From: an uncultured bacterium
Lineage (GTDB): Bacteria > Verrucomicrobiota > Kiritimatiellia > RFP12 > UBA1067
Assembly (NCBI GenBank): GCA_902776615.1
Contig: CACYQU010000023.1
Span: forward strand, 1 to 32,637
DNA: 32,637 bases
Direction: 5' to 3'
A program made the position numbers and the translations under genes. Each line of letters starts with the position of its first letter. The first letter of the stretch is position 1. Shown one piece after another: positions 8,230 to 16,369 of this stretch. The notes beneath the pieces are model-generated. The model saw only the letters and a program-made list of their open reading frames with translations, made no database searches and was not told the origin of the DNA.

Positions 8230-9384
8230 ATGACGCAGACAGTGCTTTTCATCGTGTACTCAAACAAGTATATCTGCGCCGACAGAATCGACGGCGCACG
8301 GCGGTATGCGGAGAAAGCCGGGTGGAGCATTCAGGTGATAGAGCGCAACGGAGGCGACAAGCCGGTTGATGTCGGCGGCGTGATCGATTTCTGGAAGCCC
8401 ATTGGCGTTATCGCCGAGTGCGGCGGCGGAATCCCCGAAATCTCCCGCAGAACGCTCGGTCGCGTGCCGTGCGTCTACCTCGACGATGATCCTGACAAAA
8501 CGAGCGGTCGCGGCCTGTTTGTGAATTCCGATTCGGAGCGCGTCGGCGAAATTGCGGCGAAGGAACTGCTCTCGATTGGATATCCGAACTATGCCTTCGC
8601 AGGCTGGCGGCGACCTCGCTTCTGGAGCGAGGACCGGCGCCGCGCGTTCGAAAGTGCGCTGAAACTCCACGGGCGCGCATGCGAAACGTTCCGCTGTCCG
8701 GAGGGCGCCGGCGAGATGACGCGCCGCGAGCGCATGCGCGAATGGCTCAAGACGCTGCCGAAACCTTGCGGACTTTTTGCGGTCAACGATCCCGTCGGGG
8801 AGGAGGTGCTCACGCTTGCTTCATCTTCCGGGATATCGGTTCCCGACGAGCTCGCCGTGATTGGTGTAGACGACGACCCTGTGATCTGCGAACGCACGAC
8901 TCCCACCCTCTCCTCCATACGTCTGGACTTCGGGCAGGGCGGCTACATCTGCGCGGAACTGCTGGATCGCCACTTGCACGACCCGTCTTTCAAAAGCGCC
9001 AGAATCAAGTTCGCGCCCGTATTCGTCACGCGCCGCCAGTCGACGCGGCGCTTTGCACAGACCGACAAGCGCGTCGCTCGCGCCGTGGAATTCATCAGGC
9101 GCAAGGCGTGCGACGGAATAGGCGCCGTTGATGTCGCGGCGGAAATAGGCGTTTCGCGGCGCATGGCCGAGATGCTCTTCAGCCGGTTTGTCCGCCGCAC
9201 GCTGCACGAGGAAATCGTGGCGGTGCGAATGGAACGCGTCGAAAGGCTTCTCTCAAATCCTCGCCAGGATATATCCGCGATATCGGGGCTTTGCGGCTGG
9301 ACGTCGACTTCGGCTCTTCGCAAAGCCTTCAAGGACGCCCACGGCGGACTTTCCATGCGAGAATGGCGCGCCGCCCGTATCTGA
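8230..9384 (+). CDS. XylR-type transcription regulator (sugar-binding domain plus AraC helix-turn-helix)
   Basis: Transcription factor of 384 residues with the architecture of E. coli XylR. Residues 1-270 form a LacI/periplasmic-binding-protein-like ligand domain (motifs GVIAECGG, FVNSDSERVGEIAAKELL, FAVNDPVGEEV, AVIGVDDDP). Residues about 278-384 form an AraC-type DNA-binding domain with two helix-turn-helix units (VDVAAEIGVSRRMAEMLFSRF and ISAISGLCGW). There is no N-terminal LacI helix-turn-helix, so DNA binding is C-terminal. AAGGA is 6 nt before the ATG. A terminator-like hairpin follows, and the next gene is an exported glycoside hydrolase with its own promoter, which is the likely target. 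The inducing sugar is unknown; pentoses are known for XylR itself but this copy is divergent. Confidence 0.92.
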   Translation: MTQTVLFIVYSNKYICADRIDGARRYAEKAGWSIQVIERNGGDKPVDVGGVIDFWKPIGVIAECGGGIPEISRRTLGRVPCVYLDDDPDKTSGRGLFVNSDSERVGEIAAKELLSIGYPNYAFAGWRRPRFWSEDRRRAFESALKLHGRACETFRCPEGAGEMTRRERMREWLKTLPKPCGLFAVNDPVGEEVLTLASSSGISVPDELAVIGVDDDPVICERTTPTLSSIRLDFGQGGYICAELLDRHLHDPSFKSARIKFAPVFVTRRQSTRRFAQTDKRVARAVEFIRRKACDGIGAVDVAAEIGVSRRMAEMLFSRFVRRTLHEEIVAVRMERVERLLSNPRQDISAISGLCGWTSTSALRKAFKDAHGGLSMREWRAARI

Positions 9385-9409
9385 CGCCGTTTCGCATATT
9401 CGGCGTTTT
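9384..9409 (+). terminator. Rho-independent terminator after regulator gene
   Basis: ACGCCG at 9384-9389 pairs with CGGCGT at 9401-9406 across an 11-nt loop and is followed by TTTT at 9406-9409. The stem is short, so termination may be partial. Confidence 0.5.
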
Positions 9410-9446
9410 ACTGTGCGTATAATCGGCGCGCCATTGCTGGTGGATG

Positions 9447-9455
9447 TGGTATAAT
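9447..9455 (+). promoter_or_regulatory. Extended -10 promoter of the glycoside hydrolase operon
   Basis: TGGTATAAT with expected transcription start near 9462 and a leader of about 50 nt ending in AAGGAAAGGAA before the ATG at 9513. A second TATAAT at 9418-9423 could be an alternative. No clear -35, which fits an activator-dependent promoter under the XylR-type protein. Confidence 0.6.
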
Positions 9456-9512
9456 ATTCGTGTTCTTGAAGAAGTTCAATAGTTGTCTGCCATTGAAGGA
9501 AAGGAATAGCTT

Positions 9513-11639
9513 ATGCGTCCATCAAAAGAAGGCATGGTGATGTCGTTCGCCGCGTGCGCGGCGATGGCTCTTTCGGTTTTTTGTGTTTTTGCGGGCGAGG
9601 GCGACGGCGCGTACCGCGTGCGCAAAGACGACGCAGGGCGCTGGTGGGTTGTCGATCCCGACGGGCGAGACATGTTTCTGCGCGGCATCGATCACGCGAA
9701 CTGGAACGGCCACTTCTGCGAGGCGCTCGGCGTAAATCCGTATCGCGAGGAGAACAAGAAGCGCTACGCTTCGCAGGCCGACTGGGAAAAGGAAACTCTT
9801 GCGCGCCTCAAATCGTGGGGCTTCAACGCGCTCGGCGCCGGATGCTCGCCCGAGCTGCGCGGGCGAGGGCTCCTCCACATTGAGTTTCTCGGCGTGGGCG
9901 AGGGCTTTTGCGCGAAAGGGGACGACTTCGCGATTTCCAGATTCGAGGGAACTCCAGGAACCGCTTTCCCTGACGTGTTCCGTCCCGATTTCGCCGCATT
10001 CTGCGACGAACAGGCGGCGCGGAAGTGCGCACCTCAGAAACAAGACCGCTCTATCCTCGGCTACTTCTTCGACAACGAGCTCGCATGGGGCGCGAAGGGA
10101 TCGTCCGAAACCGGTCTTTACGACGCCGTTGCGAAGATGTCGCAGACGCGTCACGCGCGCCGCGCACTTGACGAGTATCTCGCCGCGCGCGGACTAGTCG
10201 CAGGTGCCGCAGACGTGCCGCTCGATGCGAAGACAGGCTTTCTGCGCCTCGCGGCGAGACGCTATTTCGGCATAATCGGCGAGGCCGTCCGCAGGCACGA
10301 CCCGAACCACCTTCTGCTCGGTGCGCGCTTCGCCGGCCTCAGCTCCGCACACCGCGTCGTTTGGGAGGAGGCGGGAAAAGTCTGCGACATACTTACGTTC
10401 AACAACTACCCGTGGGCGGATCTTGACGAAAATGTCGTCTACTTTTCCCGCAAGGACGCAATCAAGGCGGCGGACGCCTACGCGTTGCGCTACGAATGGG
10501 CGAAGAAGCCGATGCTCATAACGGAGTGGAGCTTCCCTGCGCTCGATGCGGGGCTGCCGTGCTCAAGCGGCGCGGGCCAGCGCTTCAACACCCAGACCGA
10601 GCGCGTCCGCGCGACGGAGCTTTTCGCGCGCACTCTTCTCGCCTTGCCGTTCATGGTCGGCTACGACTACTTTATGTGGGTCGATGAACCCGCGCTCGGC
10701 ATAAGCCGCAAGTTCCCCGAAGACTCAAACTACGGGCTTGTCAACGGGCGGGGCGAACCATACGCCGGAATAACCTCTATGTTCGCGCGCCTCAATCCGC
10801 AGGCCGAGGCGCTCCACGCGCGCGGCGAAATGCCGCTTGTCCGCGCGGTCGACCGCGCCGCGCAGGCGAAGGCCGCCGTTTTCCCGTGTGACGCGTCGGC
10901 CTCATGCGCGAGCGCCGTTTTCACGCAGAGCGGCGACGAATACAGCCTTGACGCGCCGACGGGTCTCAAGCTCAAGGGACGCATCGGAGGCCGCTATGCG
11001 TTCGATTCCGTCGTCGCGGACGGCCTTGAGTGCGGTCCGTTCACCTTTATGCTCTATCACGGCGACTATCAGGATATCGACCGCGTCGAATCCGTCGAGT
11101 GGTTGCCAGAGCGTGGCGCGCTTCGCGTCACAGGCGTAGGCGCGAAGGGGGCGAAGTCGTTTAGGCTCGTGTATGATGTGATGCCGTTCGCCGCGAAACC
11201 GTGGTTTGCCGCGAACGTGGTGAGCGTCGAGAACACCTGCGCAGAGAATTTCTCGGATATCAAGGTGTTCTTCCGCCAGTACGCGCCATGGTCCGGCGAC
11301 TGGGCGAAGGGCGGCTACCGCGCTCCGCAGAACGTCTGGAAAGCGCCCGCGAGCGCGGTGTGGATACGTTCGGCGGACGGAGCATGGTGCGGCGGCGCGA
11401 GCTACGCGCAGACGATGCGCTACTTCATCTACTGGATCTCCGGCGACGGCGCGCCGCATCCGGACGCGATGTTCTCGCCGGTCGGTTCGACGCGCCTCGC
11501 GGCAGGCGCGGCCTGGCGTCCCGAAGGGCAGGTTTGGATGGTCGCGGCGGCGGGACGCGGCGGCGCGGACGGCTGGCGCAAGTTCTTGAAAGATTTCGCC
11601 GACACCCAATCGCGCGGCGTAGACTTGAATTGCAAGTAA
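9513..11639 (+). CDS. Exported clan GH-A glycoside hydrolase, agarase-like
   Basis: Secreted or periplasmic polysaccharide hydrolase of 708 residues. An N-terminal signal peptide ends near residue 27-33 (CVFAGEG). The following beta-alpha barrel opens with WWVVDPDGRDMFLRGID, the hallmark opening of agarase-like enzymes. Glu189 in the DNEL motif fits the acid/base and Glu338 in ITEWS fits the nucleophile of clan GH-A retaining enzymes. Residues from about 440 to the end look like beta-sandwich domains without catalytic motifs. The start ATG follows AAGGAAAGGAA by 6 nt; ATGs at codons 8 and 10 are alternatives. It is first in a transcript with the LamG surface protein and lies directly after a XylR-type regulator. 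Agarase is the nearest family by motif; the real substrate may be another galactan or host glycan. Confidence 0.82.
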   Translation: MRPSKEGMVMSFAACAAMALSVFCVFAGEGDGAYRVRKDDAGRWWVVDPDGRDMFLRGIDHANWNGHFCEALGVNPYREENKKRYASQADWEKETLARLKSWGFNALGAGCSPELRGRGLLHIEFLGVGEGFCAKGDDFAISRFEGTPGTAFPDVFRPDFAAFCDEQAARKCAPQKQDRSILGYFFDNELAWGAKGSSETGLYDAVAKMSQTRHARRALDEYLAARGLVAGAADVPLDAKTGFLRLAARRYFGIIGEAVRRHDPNHLLLGARFAGLSSAHRVVWEEAGKVCDILTFNNYPWADLDENVVYFSRKDAIKAADAYALRYEWAKKPMLITEWSFPALDAGLPCSSGAGQRFNTQTERVRATELFARTLLALPFMVGYDYFMWVDEPALGISRKFPEDSNYGLVNGRGEPYAGITSMFARLNPQAEALHARGEMPLVRAVDRAAQAKAAVFPCDASASCASAVFTQSGDEYSLDAPTGLKLKGRIGGRYAFDSVVADGLECGPFTFMLYHGDYQDIDRVESVEWLPERGALRVTGVGAKGAKSFRLVYDVMPFAAKPWFAANVVSVENTCAENFSDIKVFFRQYAPWSGDWAKGGYRAPQNVWKAPASAVWIRSADGAWCGGASYAQTMRYFIYWISGDGAPHPDAMFSPVGSTRLAAGAAWRPEGQVWMVAAAGRGGADGWRKFLKDFADTQSRGVDLNCK

Positions 11640-11667
11640 TCAACTAAAGCAAACAGGAGAAACAAGC

Positions 11668-14658
11668 ATGAGAACTACAAAGTCATTCGCGGCAAAGGCG
11701 GGCATCGCGCTTGCCGTCGTCTATCTCGGCGCTTCGGCGTTCGCCGGGTTCAAGCCAATCTCCGGAACGTACGCCGAGTCCGGACTTGTTGCGCGGTGGG
11801 ACGCCATCGACAACGCCGGAACAGGAACGCACGATTCCAGCGCAACGACATGGAAAGATCTCGTGGGCGACAACGACATGACGATCGTCTCCAATTCCGG
11901 CGCCGGGTGGAGAAACGGCAACGCCTTCTACATGAACAGCCTCGCCAACGGGGTCTGCCCGGCGTATGGCAAGAGTGGCAACACGACGTACAAGACCATC
12001 GAGATCGTCTATAAGAAGGCGACAAGCAAGGGCCGCCTCCTTTGGTGCGGCGGCGTCGATACGCGCTACGTCGCCTTCGACTACACCGACACGGCAGCGC
12101 CATGGAAGAACGCCAAAGTCTATTTTGACGGCGCGAAGAATACCCAGCACACTGTTGTGTCCGATTGCGAGCCTTCGTCTCTCGTCGCGCTGTACAACGA
12201 CTCAAATGCTGTTGTCGACATCTACCGCGATGGCGAGAAGAACAACGCGGGGGCAAAGAACGCGAACACGTGGAGCGTCGATGGCAACAGCACCATGGTG
12301 CGGCTTGGCTCCAGAAGCAAGACGAATACGAGCCAGAATACCACCCAAGGCTGGGAGGGCGAGGTTTACACCATCCGCCTCTACGACCGGCAGCTGACGC
12401 CTTTGGAAATCGCCCAGAACTACTCGCTTGACGCCGCGCGGTTCTTTGGCGCAGGGTTTGCGACGAATGTTGTCGTCGCGACGTCCGTCGAGGGTCTTGA
12501 AGGCAGCGAGACATCCGGAATGTACATGATTGACGCCGAAGGTCACGAGTTCTCCGCCCCGAAGACGGCGACAAAGAGCGGTGCCATCTACGACTGCACC
12601 GGCTACACGCTTGAAACATGGAACGGCTCGGGTTGGGGCGAGAGCGTCGCGCATGACGGCGAAACATCCTGCACTCTCTCGGACACATCGGCGCTCGTCC
12701 GCATCACATGGCAGTGGAAGAAAGCCGAAATCGTCGCACAGGACTACACATGGATGTCGTCGCCCGTGAACGCAAACTGGGATGGTTCGTCGGCCAACTG
12801 GAACAGCGGCGAGGTGTGGGTGGACGGCAACAACGCCGTCTTAGGCTCCTCTTCGCAGACTACGCTGTCGGTTGGCTCCGAACGCCTCGTGAACGACCTC
12901 ACGATCAACAATGTCGCCTACACCTTCAACGGCGCCGGCCCTCTGCGCGTCAAGGGCACCATCACCCCCGTCGGCGCGAAGGATCAGCACTTCAACGTCC
13001 CGCTTGCGAGCGGACGAGACGACGGCTCGCTCCATTTCTATGCGACGGGCGTCGATTGGCGCAGCGCATATCTCGACAGCGTGAACAACCTTCAGACGAG
13101 CACGGTGCTGGACGGGACGGTGTTCCTCATGGCGAAAGGTGACGGTTCCTTCGGCCCCGCCCCAGCCGCGCCAACGGAAAACATCGTGATCAATAGCGGC
13201 AACCCTACAATCTACGGGAACGCCTCCATCACCGTCCACTCCAACCGAATCGTCAAAATCAAATCGGGCGCGGCTCTGTGGACCGGCTCCAACAGCCCGT
13301 TCACCTACAAGGCGCAAATCGTCGCTGAACCGGAGGAGGATTCGGACTACAGTCTGGACACGAAGGTGAAGATCCGCAGCAACTGGGGCGGCCTCGTCAC
13401 GTTCGATCCGGGCGAAGGGCGTACCAACGCCTTCGGACGGCTCTTCATCGATACGCGTCGTCTCAAACTCGCGAGCGGCACGACAGTTGTGACAGGCCCC
13501 GCCACCAGCACTGGGGAGGACGCGATCGCCTACGTGAAGGGCAACGGATCGGCCTTCTCGACAGACAGGGGGTATCTGCTTGTTGACGGCGGAGAACTCT
13601 ATTCGCCGAAGATGGCAGACAACAAAGACCGCTACGTCGATGTCGGCGCGTACGGGCAGGTAGTTGTCACTAACGGCGGCAAGGTTGTCATGTCTGAGGG
13701 AGTCCAGTGGATCAACGGGCTTACGACGCCCGGCAAGCTCACTGTAACGAAGGGCGGGAGCCTCGCGGTGAACCAGCTGCGCGTGAGCCAGTCGGGTTCC
13801 AATCAATCTGAAGTCCACCTCGATGAGGGAGGTTTGATTGCGGTGCATCAGCTCCGCATGGACAATGCTTCGACAGGCATCTTTGCATTCAACGGCGGCT
13901 GTCTCCAGGCGACGAAGGAGAACCGTGCGTTCTACGCTGGGGCTGCCGCGAACTGGGCGAACGTCTCGTTTACGGTTGGTGAAAAGGGCGCGGGCTTTGA
14001 TCTCTCGAACGGCGTGAACCTCTGGTGGGGCAAGCCGCTCCAGATTGGCGTCGGCGAGGGAGAAACTGACGGTGGCCTCTTCAAGAAGGGGTCTGGCATT
14101 CTCGTACTCATCTCCGCAAACAGTTACAACGGACCGACCGTTCTCGAAAGCGGACGCATTCAGGCGCGTGCGGACCATGCAATCCCGGACGGCACGACAC
14201 TGCGTCTTGGAGGAGGCGAAGACACGCGCCTTACTGCGAGCACCTACGATTCTGAAAATCCGCGGCGCCCGACGGTTCTGTCTATCGCTCGCGTAGAAGG
14301 CAGCGGCGAGCTTGACGGCATGACGGCTTCTTCCGTGGGCGGTGTTGCGCCTTCTGCCGACGGCACAATTACATTCATGACAACATGCTCGCTTTCGGGC
14401 GACTACGAAGTGACGATCGGCGCAGAAGGTGCCGATTGCTCATGCCTCAAGGTTGCGGCTGGGCAGGATATTTCCGGTCTCAAGGTCAAAGTCATGAATC
14501 CTGAGACGCTTGACAGGGAGACTTCGTACAAGATTCTTGACAGCGGGTATGACAAGAAGTTCGACGAGAGCGCTCTGCCGGCGGGCTGGGGGCTCAAGTA
14601 CGCTGCCGACGGCGTCTATCTGCGCTTCAACAAGGGACTGATGCTCATAATCCGCTGA
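11668..14658 (+). CDS. Large exported surface protein: LamG domain plus autotransporter-type beta repeats
   Basis: Secreted protein of 996 residues with a signal peptide cleaved near residue 26 (ASAFA). Residues about 38-260 resemble a LamG/concanavalin-like domain (LVARWDA, WKDLVG, then VYTIRLYDRQLTPLEIAQNY). A segment near 367 (ANWDGSSANW) opens a long region rich in Gly, Asn, Thr and Ser that resembles a beta-helix. An autotransporter-associated repeat is clear near 800-832 (KKGSGILVL, YNGPTVLESG). There is no 12-stranded autotransporter barrel at the C-terminus; the chain ends instead in a short hydrophobic tail, GLMLIIR. CAGGAGA is 6 nt before the ATG and the gene is 28 nt after the hydrolase, so they are probably co-transcribed. 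A role in binding polysaccharide at the cell surface is inferred. Function is otherwise unknown. Confidence 0.8.
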   Translation: MRTTKSFAAKAGIALAVVYLGASAFAGFKPISGTYAESGLVARWDAIDNAGTGTHDSSATTWKDLVGDNDMTIVSNSGAGWRNGNAFYMNSLANGVCPAYGKSGNTTYKTIEIVYKKATSKGRLLWCGGVDTRYVAFDYTDTAAPWKNAKVYFDGAKNTQHTVVSDCEPSSLVALYNDSNAVVDIYRDGEKNNAGAKNANTWSVDGNSTMVRLGSRSKTNTSQNTTQGWEGEVYTIRLYDRQLTPLEIAQNYSLDAARFFGAGFATNVVVATSVEGLEGSETSGMYMIDAEGHEFSAPKTATKSGAIYDCTGYTLETWNGSGWGESVAHDGETSCTLSDTSALVRITWQWKKAEIVAQDYTWMSSPVNANWDGSSANWNSGEVWVDGNNAVLGSSSQTTLSVGSERLVNDLTINNVAYTFNGAGPLRVKGTITPVGAKDQHFNVPLASGRDDGSLHFYATGVDWRSAYLDSVNNLQTSTVLDGTVFLMAKGDGSFGPAPAAPTENIVINSGNPTIYGNASITVHSNRIVKIKSGAALWTGSNSPFTYKAQIVAEPEEDSDYSLDTKVKIRSNWGGLVTFDPGEGRTNAFGRLFIDTRRLKLASGTTVVTGPATSTGEDAIAYVKGNGSAFSTDRGYLLVDGGELYSPKMADNKDRYVDVGAYGQVVVTNGGKVVMSEGVQWINGLTTPGKLTVTKGGSLAVNQLRVSQSGSNQSEVHLDEGGLIAVHQLRMDNASTGIFAFNGGCLQATKENRAFYAGAAANWANVSFTVGEKGAGFDLSNGVNLWWGKPLQIGVGEGETDGGLFKKGSGILVLISANSYNGPTVLESGRIQARADHAIPDGTTLRLGGGEDTRLTASTYDSENPRRPTVLSIARVEGSGELDGMTASSVGGVAPSADGTITFMTTCSLSGDYEVTIGAEGADCSCLKVAAGQDISGLKVKVMNPETLDRETSYKILDSGYDKKFDESALPAGWGLKYAADGVYLRFNKGLMLIIR

Positions 14659-14667
14659 AAGCCGTGT

Positions 14668-15624
14668 ATGGATAGAAGAGGTTTTATCAAAGGCGCTCTT
14701 TGTGCGGCGGCCGGCGGTGCGCTTGTTCCATCGCGCGCCGCGCAGGCTGCGGAGCGTCCGCTGCGGACGGGGACGCTACCGCCCGCGACAGAGGCGCAGT
14801 ACTTCGGCGGCGGATGGCAGATGTTCATGTACTCCGGCCGCACGACGGACATAAGTCTCTCGACGCTCTTCCGCTCGCCGTCAGGCAGAATCGTCATGGT
14901 CGACGGCGGCTGGGGAGCGGACGGCGAGTTTCTGCTGGGCGAAATCAAGCGGCTCGGCGGCGTTGTGGACGCGTGGTTTCTCACCCACGCGCACAGAGAC
15001 CATTACAGGGCGCTCGGCGAGATATTGAAGAAGCCTGGTTGCGGCGGATTGAAGATTGGCCGCGTCGTCCACAATTTCGTTCCGCTCGACTTCATCGCGG
15101 AGGTCTCGCCGTCCGGCCTGCCGCATGTAAGGGAATTTCTCGACGACCTCGCGAAGAGCGGGATCAGTGTGGAGAAGCCCGGCGTCGGCCATGTGTTCGA
15201 CTTCGGTGAAGGCCTTTCGTTCGAGTGCCTGAACGAGCCTGATCTTTCGATGCGGCGCGACGCGATCAACAACTCCAGCGTATGCTACCGAGTCGTCAAC
15301 GCCGGAAAGTCCGTTCTGGTTACGGGCGACGTGAGCGAGGAGATGGGGGCGAAGATGCTCGCGACGCTGCCGCCGGAAAAGCTGAAAAGCGATGTCTGCT
15401 TTCTGTCCCATCACGGACAGATGGGCGCGAGCAAGGAGTTCTACGCGGTGGTCAGACCGGAGATCTGCATCTGGCCGACTCCGCAGTGGCTTTGGGACAA
15501 TGATCTTGGCGGGACGCACGGCCCGGGGTCCGGCCCGTTCCTCACGAATTACACAAAGTGCTGGATGCAGGATCTCGGCGTGAAGCGTCAGTTTCTTCTC
15601 ACACGCGATGTGATATTCAAGTAG
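14668..15624 (+). CDS. Tat-exported metallo-beta-lactamase-fold hydrolase
   Basis: Protein of 318 residues with a twin-arginine signal at the very start (RRGFIKG, residues 3-9) followed by a hydrophobic stretch and cleavage near AQA (25-27). The metal-binding signature HAHRDH is at residues 107-112, with TGD near 216 and SHHGQMG starting at 247, the order found in ComEC/Rec2-like and other metallo-beta-lactamase-fold hydrolases. Export through Tat implies folding with its metal in the cytoplasm. It begins 9 nt after the surface-protein stop and lacks a strong ribosome binding site. Substrate is unknown; a phosphodiester or ester on the degraded polysaccharide is only a guess from context. Confidence 0.85.
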   Translation: MDRRGFIKGALCAAAGGALVPSRAAQAAERPLRTGTLPPATEAQYFGGGWQMFMYSGRTTDISLSTLFRSPSGRIVMVDGGWGADGEFLLGEIKRLGGVVDAWFLTHAHRDHYRALGEILKKPGCGGLKIGRVVHNFVPLDFIAEVSPSGLPHVREFLDDLAKSGISVEKPGVGHVFDFGEGLSFECLNEPDLSMRRDAINNSSVCYRVVNAGKSVLVTGDVSEEMGAKMLATLPPEKLKSDVCFLSHHGQMGASKEFYAVVRPEICIWPTPQWLWDNDLGGTHGPGSGPFLTNYTKCWMQDLGVKRQFLLTRDVIFK

Positions 15625-15718
15625 ACAGCTGCAGGCAGAAATTGCGGCAAGATAGACAAAGACATCGAGGGCCTCCCGGTTGCGTTTCGCTGCACCCGCG
15701 GCATATGAAGATGTCTAG
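15625..15718. other. Intergenic stretch, no gene supported
   Basis: A short frame near 15641-15706 reads plausibly as protein (ends GLPVAFRCTRGI then stop) but has no start or family match I recognise. It could be a relic like the one at 16059-16292. Confidence 0.3.
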
Positions 15719-15793
15719 GGTGGCAGGTCTAGCCGCCAGAGGTGGCAGGTCTAGCGCGTAGAGGTGGCAGGTCTGACCGCTATAGGTGGCAGG
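15719..15793. repeat. Tandem repeat, 22-nt unit
   Basis: Three 22-nt units beginning GGTGGCAGGTCT (15719-15740, 15741-15762, 15763-15784) and a fourth truncated copy GGTGGCAGG. The last 10 nt of each unit vary. The units abut with no spacer, so this is not a CRISPR. Confidence 0.88.
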
Positions 15794-15804
15794 AGAAGAC
15801 CATA

Positions 15805-15906
15805 CACTTGGGAGAGCGGGCGTCCCGCCCGCTCAGATGTAAGATTCAAAACCCTCCATGTAAGCGGATGAGACGCCCGCTCTCTCAGTTTATGCGCTCT
15901 CCCAGT
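15805..15906. mobile_element. MITE/REP-like element with nested inverted repeats
   Basis: Outer arms CACTTGGGAGAGC (from 15806) and GCTCTCCCAGTG (to 15906) are imperfect inverted copies about 100 bp apart. Inside, GAGAGCGGGCGTC (15812-15824) and GACGCCCGCTCTC (15872-15884) are a perfect 13-bp inverted pair. The left arm also folds on itself: GAGCGGGC/GCCCGCTC at 15814-15834 with a 5-nt loop. No coding capacity. This layout fits a non-autonomous palindromic element (MITE or REP pair), but only one copy is in the window, so mobility is not shown. Confidence 0.45.
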
Positions 15907-16058
15907 GAATGTCGCCCGCCGCGCTCGTCACAAGTTCAGTTGTCAAAGATCAAAGCCCCGAAGGGCTGGGACGGAGTCGCCTAGTGACTGTCCCCGATTG
16001 GTTCCGACGCGGGCTTGAACATAACGGGGCGCGGCTGGTTCGATGCAAGCCAGAACCT
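15907..16058. other. Intergenic stretch, no gene supported
   Basis: Contains GTGACTGTCCCCGATTGG at about 15983-16000, a string that looks like intergenic repeats seen in other genomes, but it occurs once here. No start codon with ribosome binding site and no recognisable protein. Confidence 0.3.
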
Positions 16059-16292
16059 AGACGTCGTGCCGGCGCATTTGGGCGCGGGGCCGGCTGCCTC
16101 GTCGCGGCCGAATCTGCGCCGTTCGCGTCAATCCGCGTGTAGGCGCAATGCATGGCTACGGGCCAGGCGGCAGGTATGCTTGCGGCGTTTCGCATGGACG
16201 AAGATGCGAGGCAAGCCGATTTTGCCGCCGTTCGCTGCATCTGCGAGCGAAACGGCGTGATCACTATGTCGAAAAACGGCAGCTGCTCGTGA
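16059..16292 (+). pseudogene. C-terminal remnant of an FAD-dependent oxidoreductase
   Basis: In one frame the DNA reads CLVAAESAPFASIRV, then a TAG stop (16140-16142), then AQCMATGQAAGMLAAF and about 33 more residues to a TGA at 16290-16292. This joined sequence matches the C-terminal signature of the FAD-dependent oxidoreductase family (PF12831 type), in which a segment like SxxxxASIRV-x-xxCMATGQAAG closes the FAD site. The stop replaces a single residue in the middle of that signature, and the N-terminal FAD domain is missing upstream. It is therefore a dead, truncated gene. The remaining residues still look protein-like, so decay seems recent. Its upstream part may have been lost when the neighbouring repeat elements arose. 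Confidence 0.72.
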
Positions 16293-16369
16293 GGATCACG
16301 GTGTCTTTGCCGATGTAGGCTAAACATGCAATGTACGCGCGTTGTGGCCTTCAAACACCATGTGCAGCA
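16293..16369. other. Short gap, nothing recognised
   Basis: Between the dead oxidoreductase tail and the 3-prime end of the DeoR-family gene. No hairpin with T-tract seen. Confidence 0.3.

Noticed and set aside
12841-14178. Long antisense open frame of 445 codons opposite the surface protein
   Set aside because: Composition is Arg/Val/Ala/Glu-rich without any motif, and it is a shadow of the GC-rich coding strand.
15719-15793. Possible CRISPR array
   Set aside because: Repeats are contiguous, of 22 nt, with decay in each unit; there are no spacers and no cas genes.
16035-16055. GGTTCGATGC resembling a tRNA T-loop
   Set aside because: No matching acceptor, D or anticodon stems around it.
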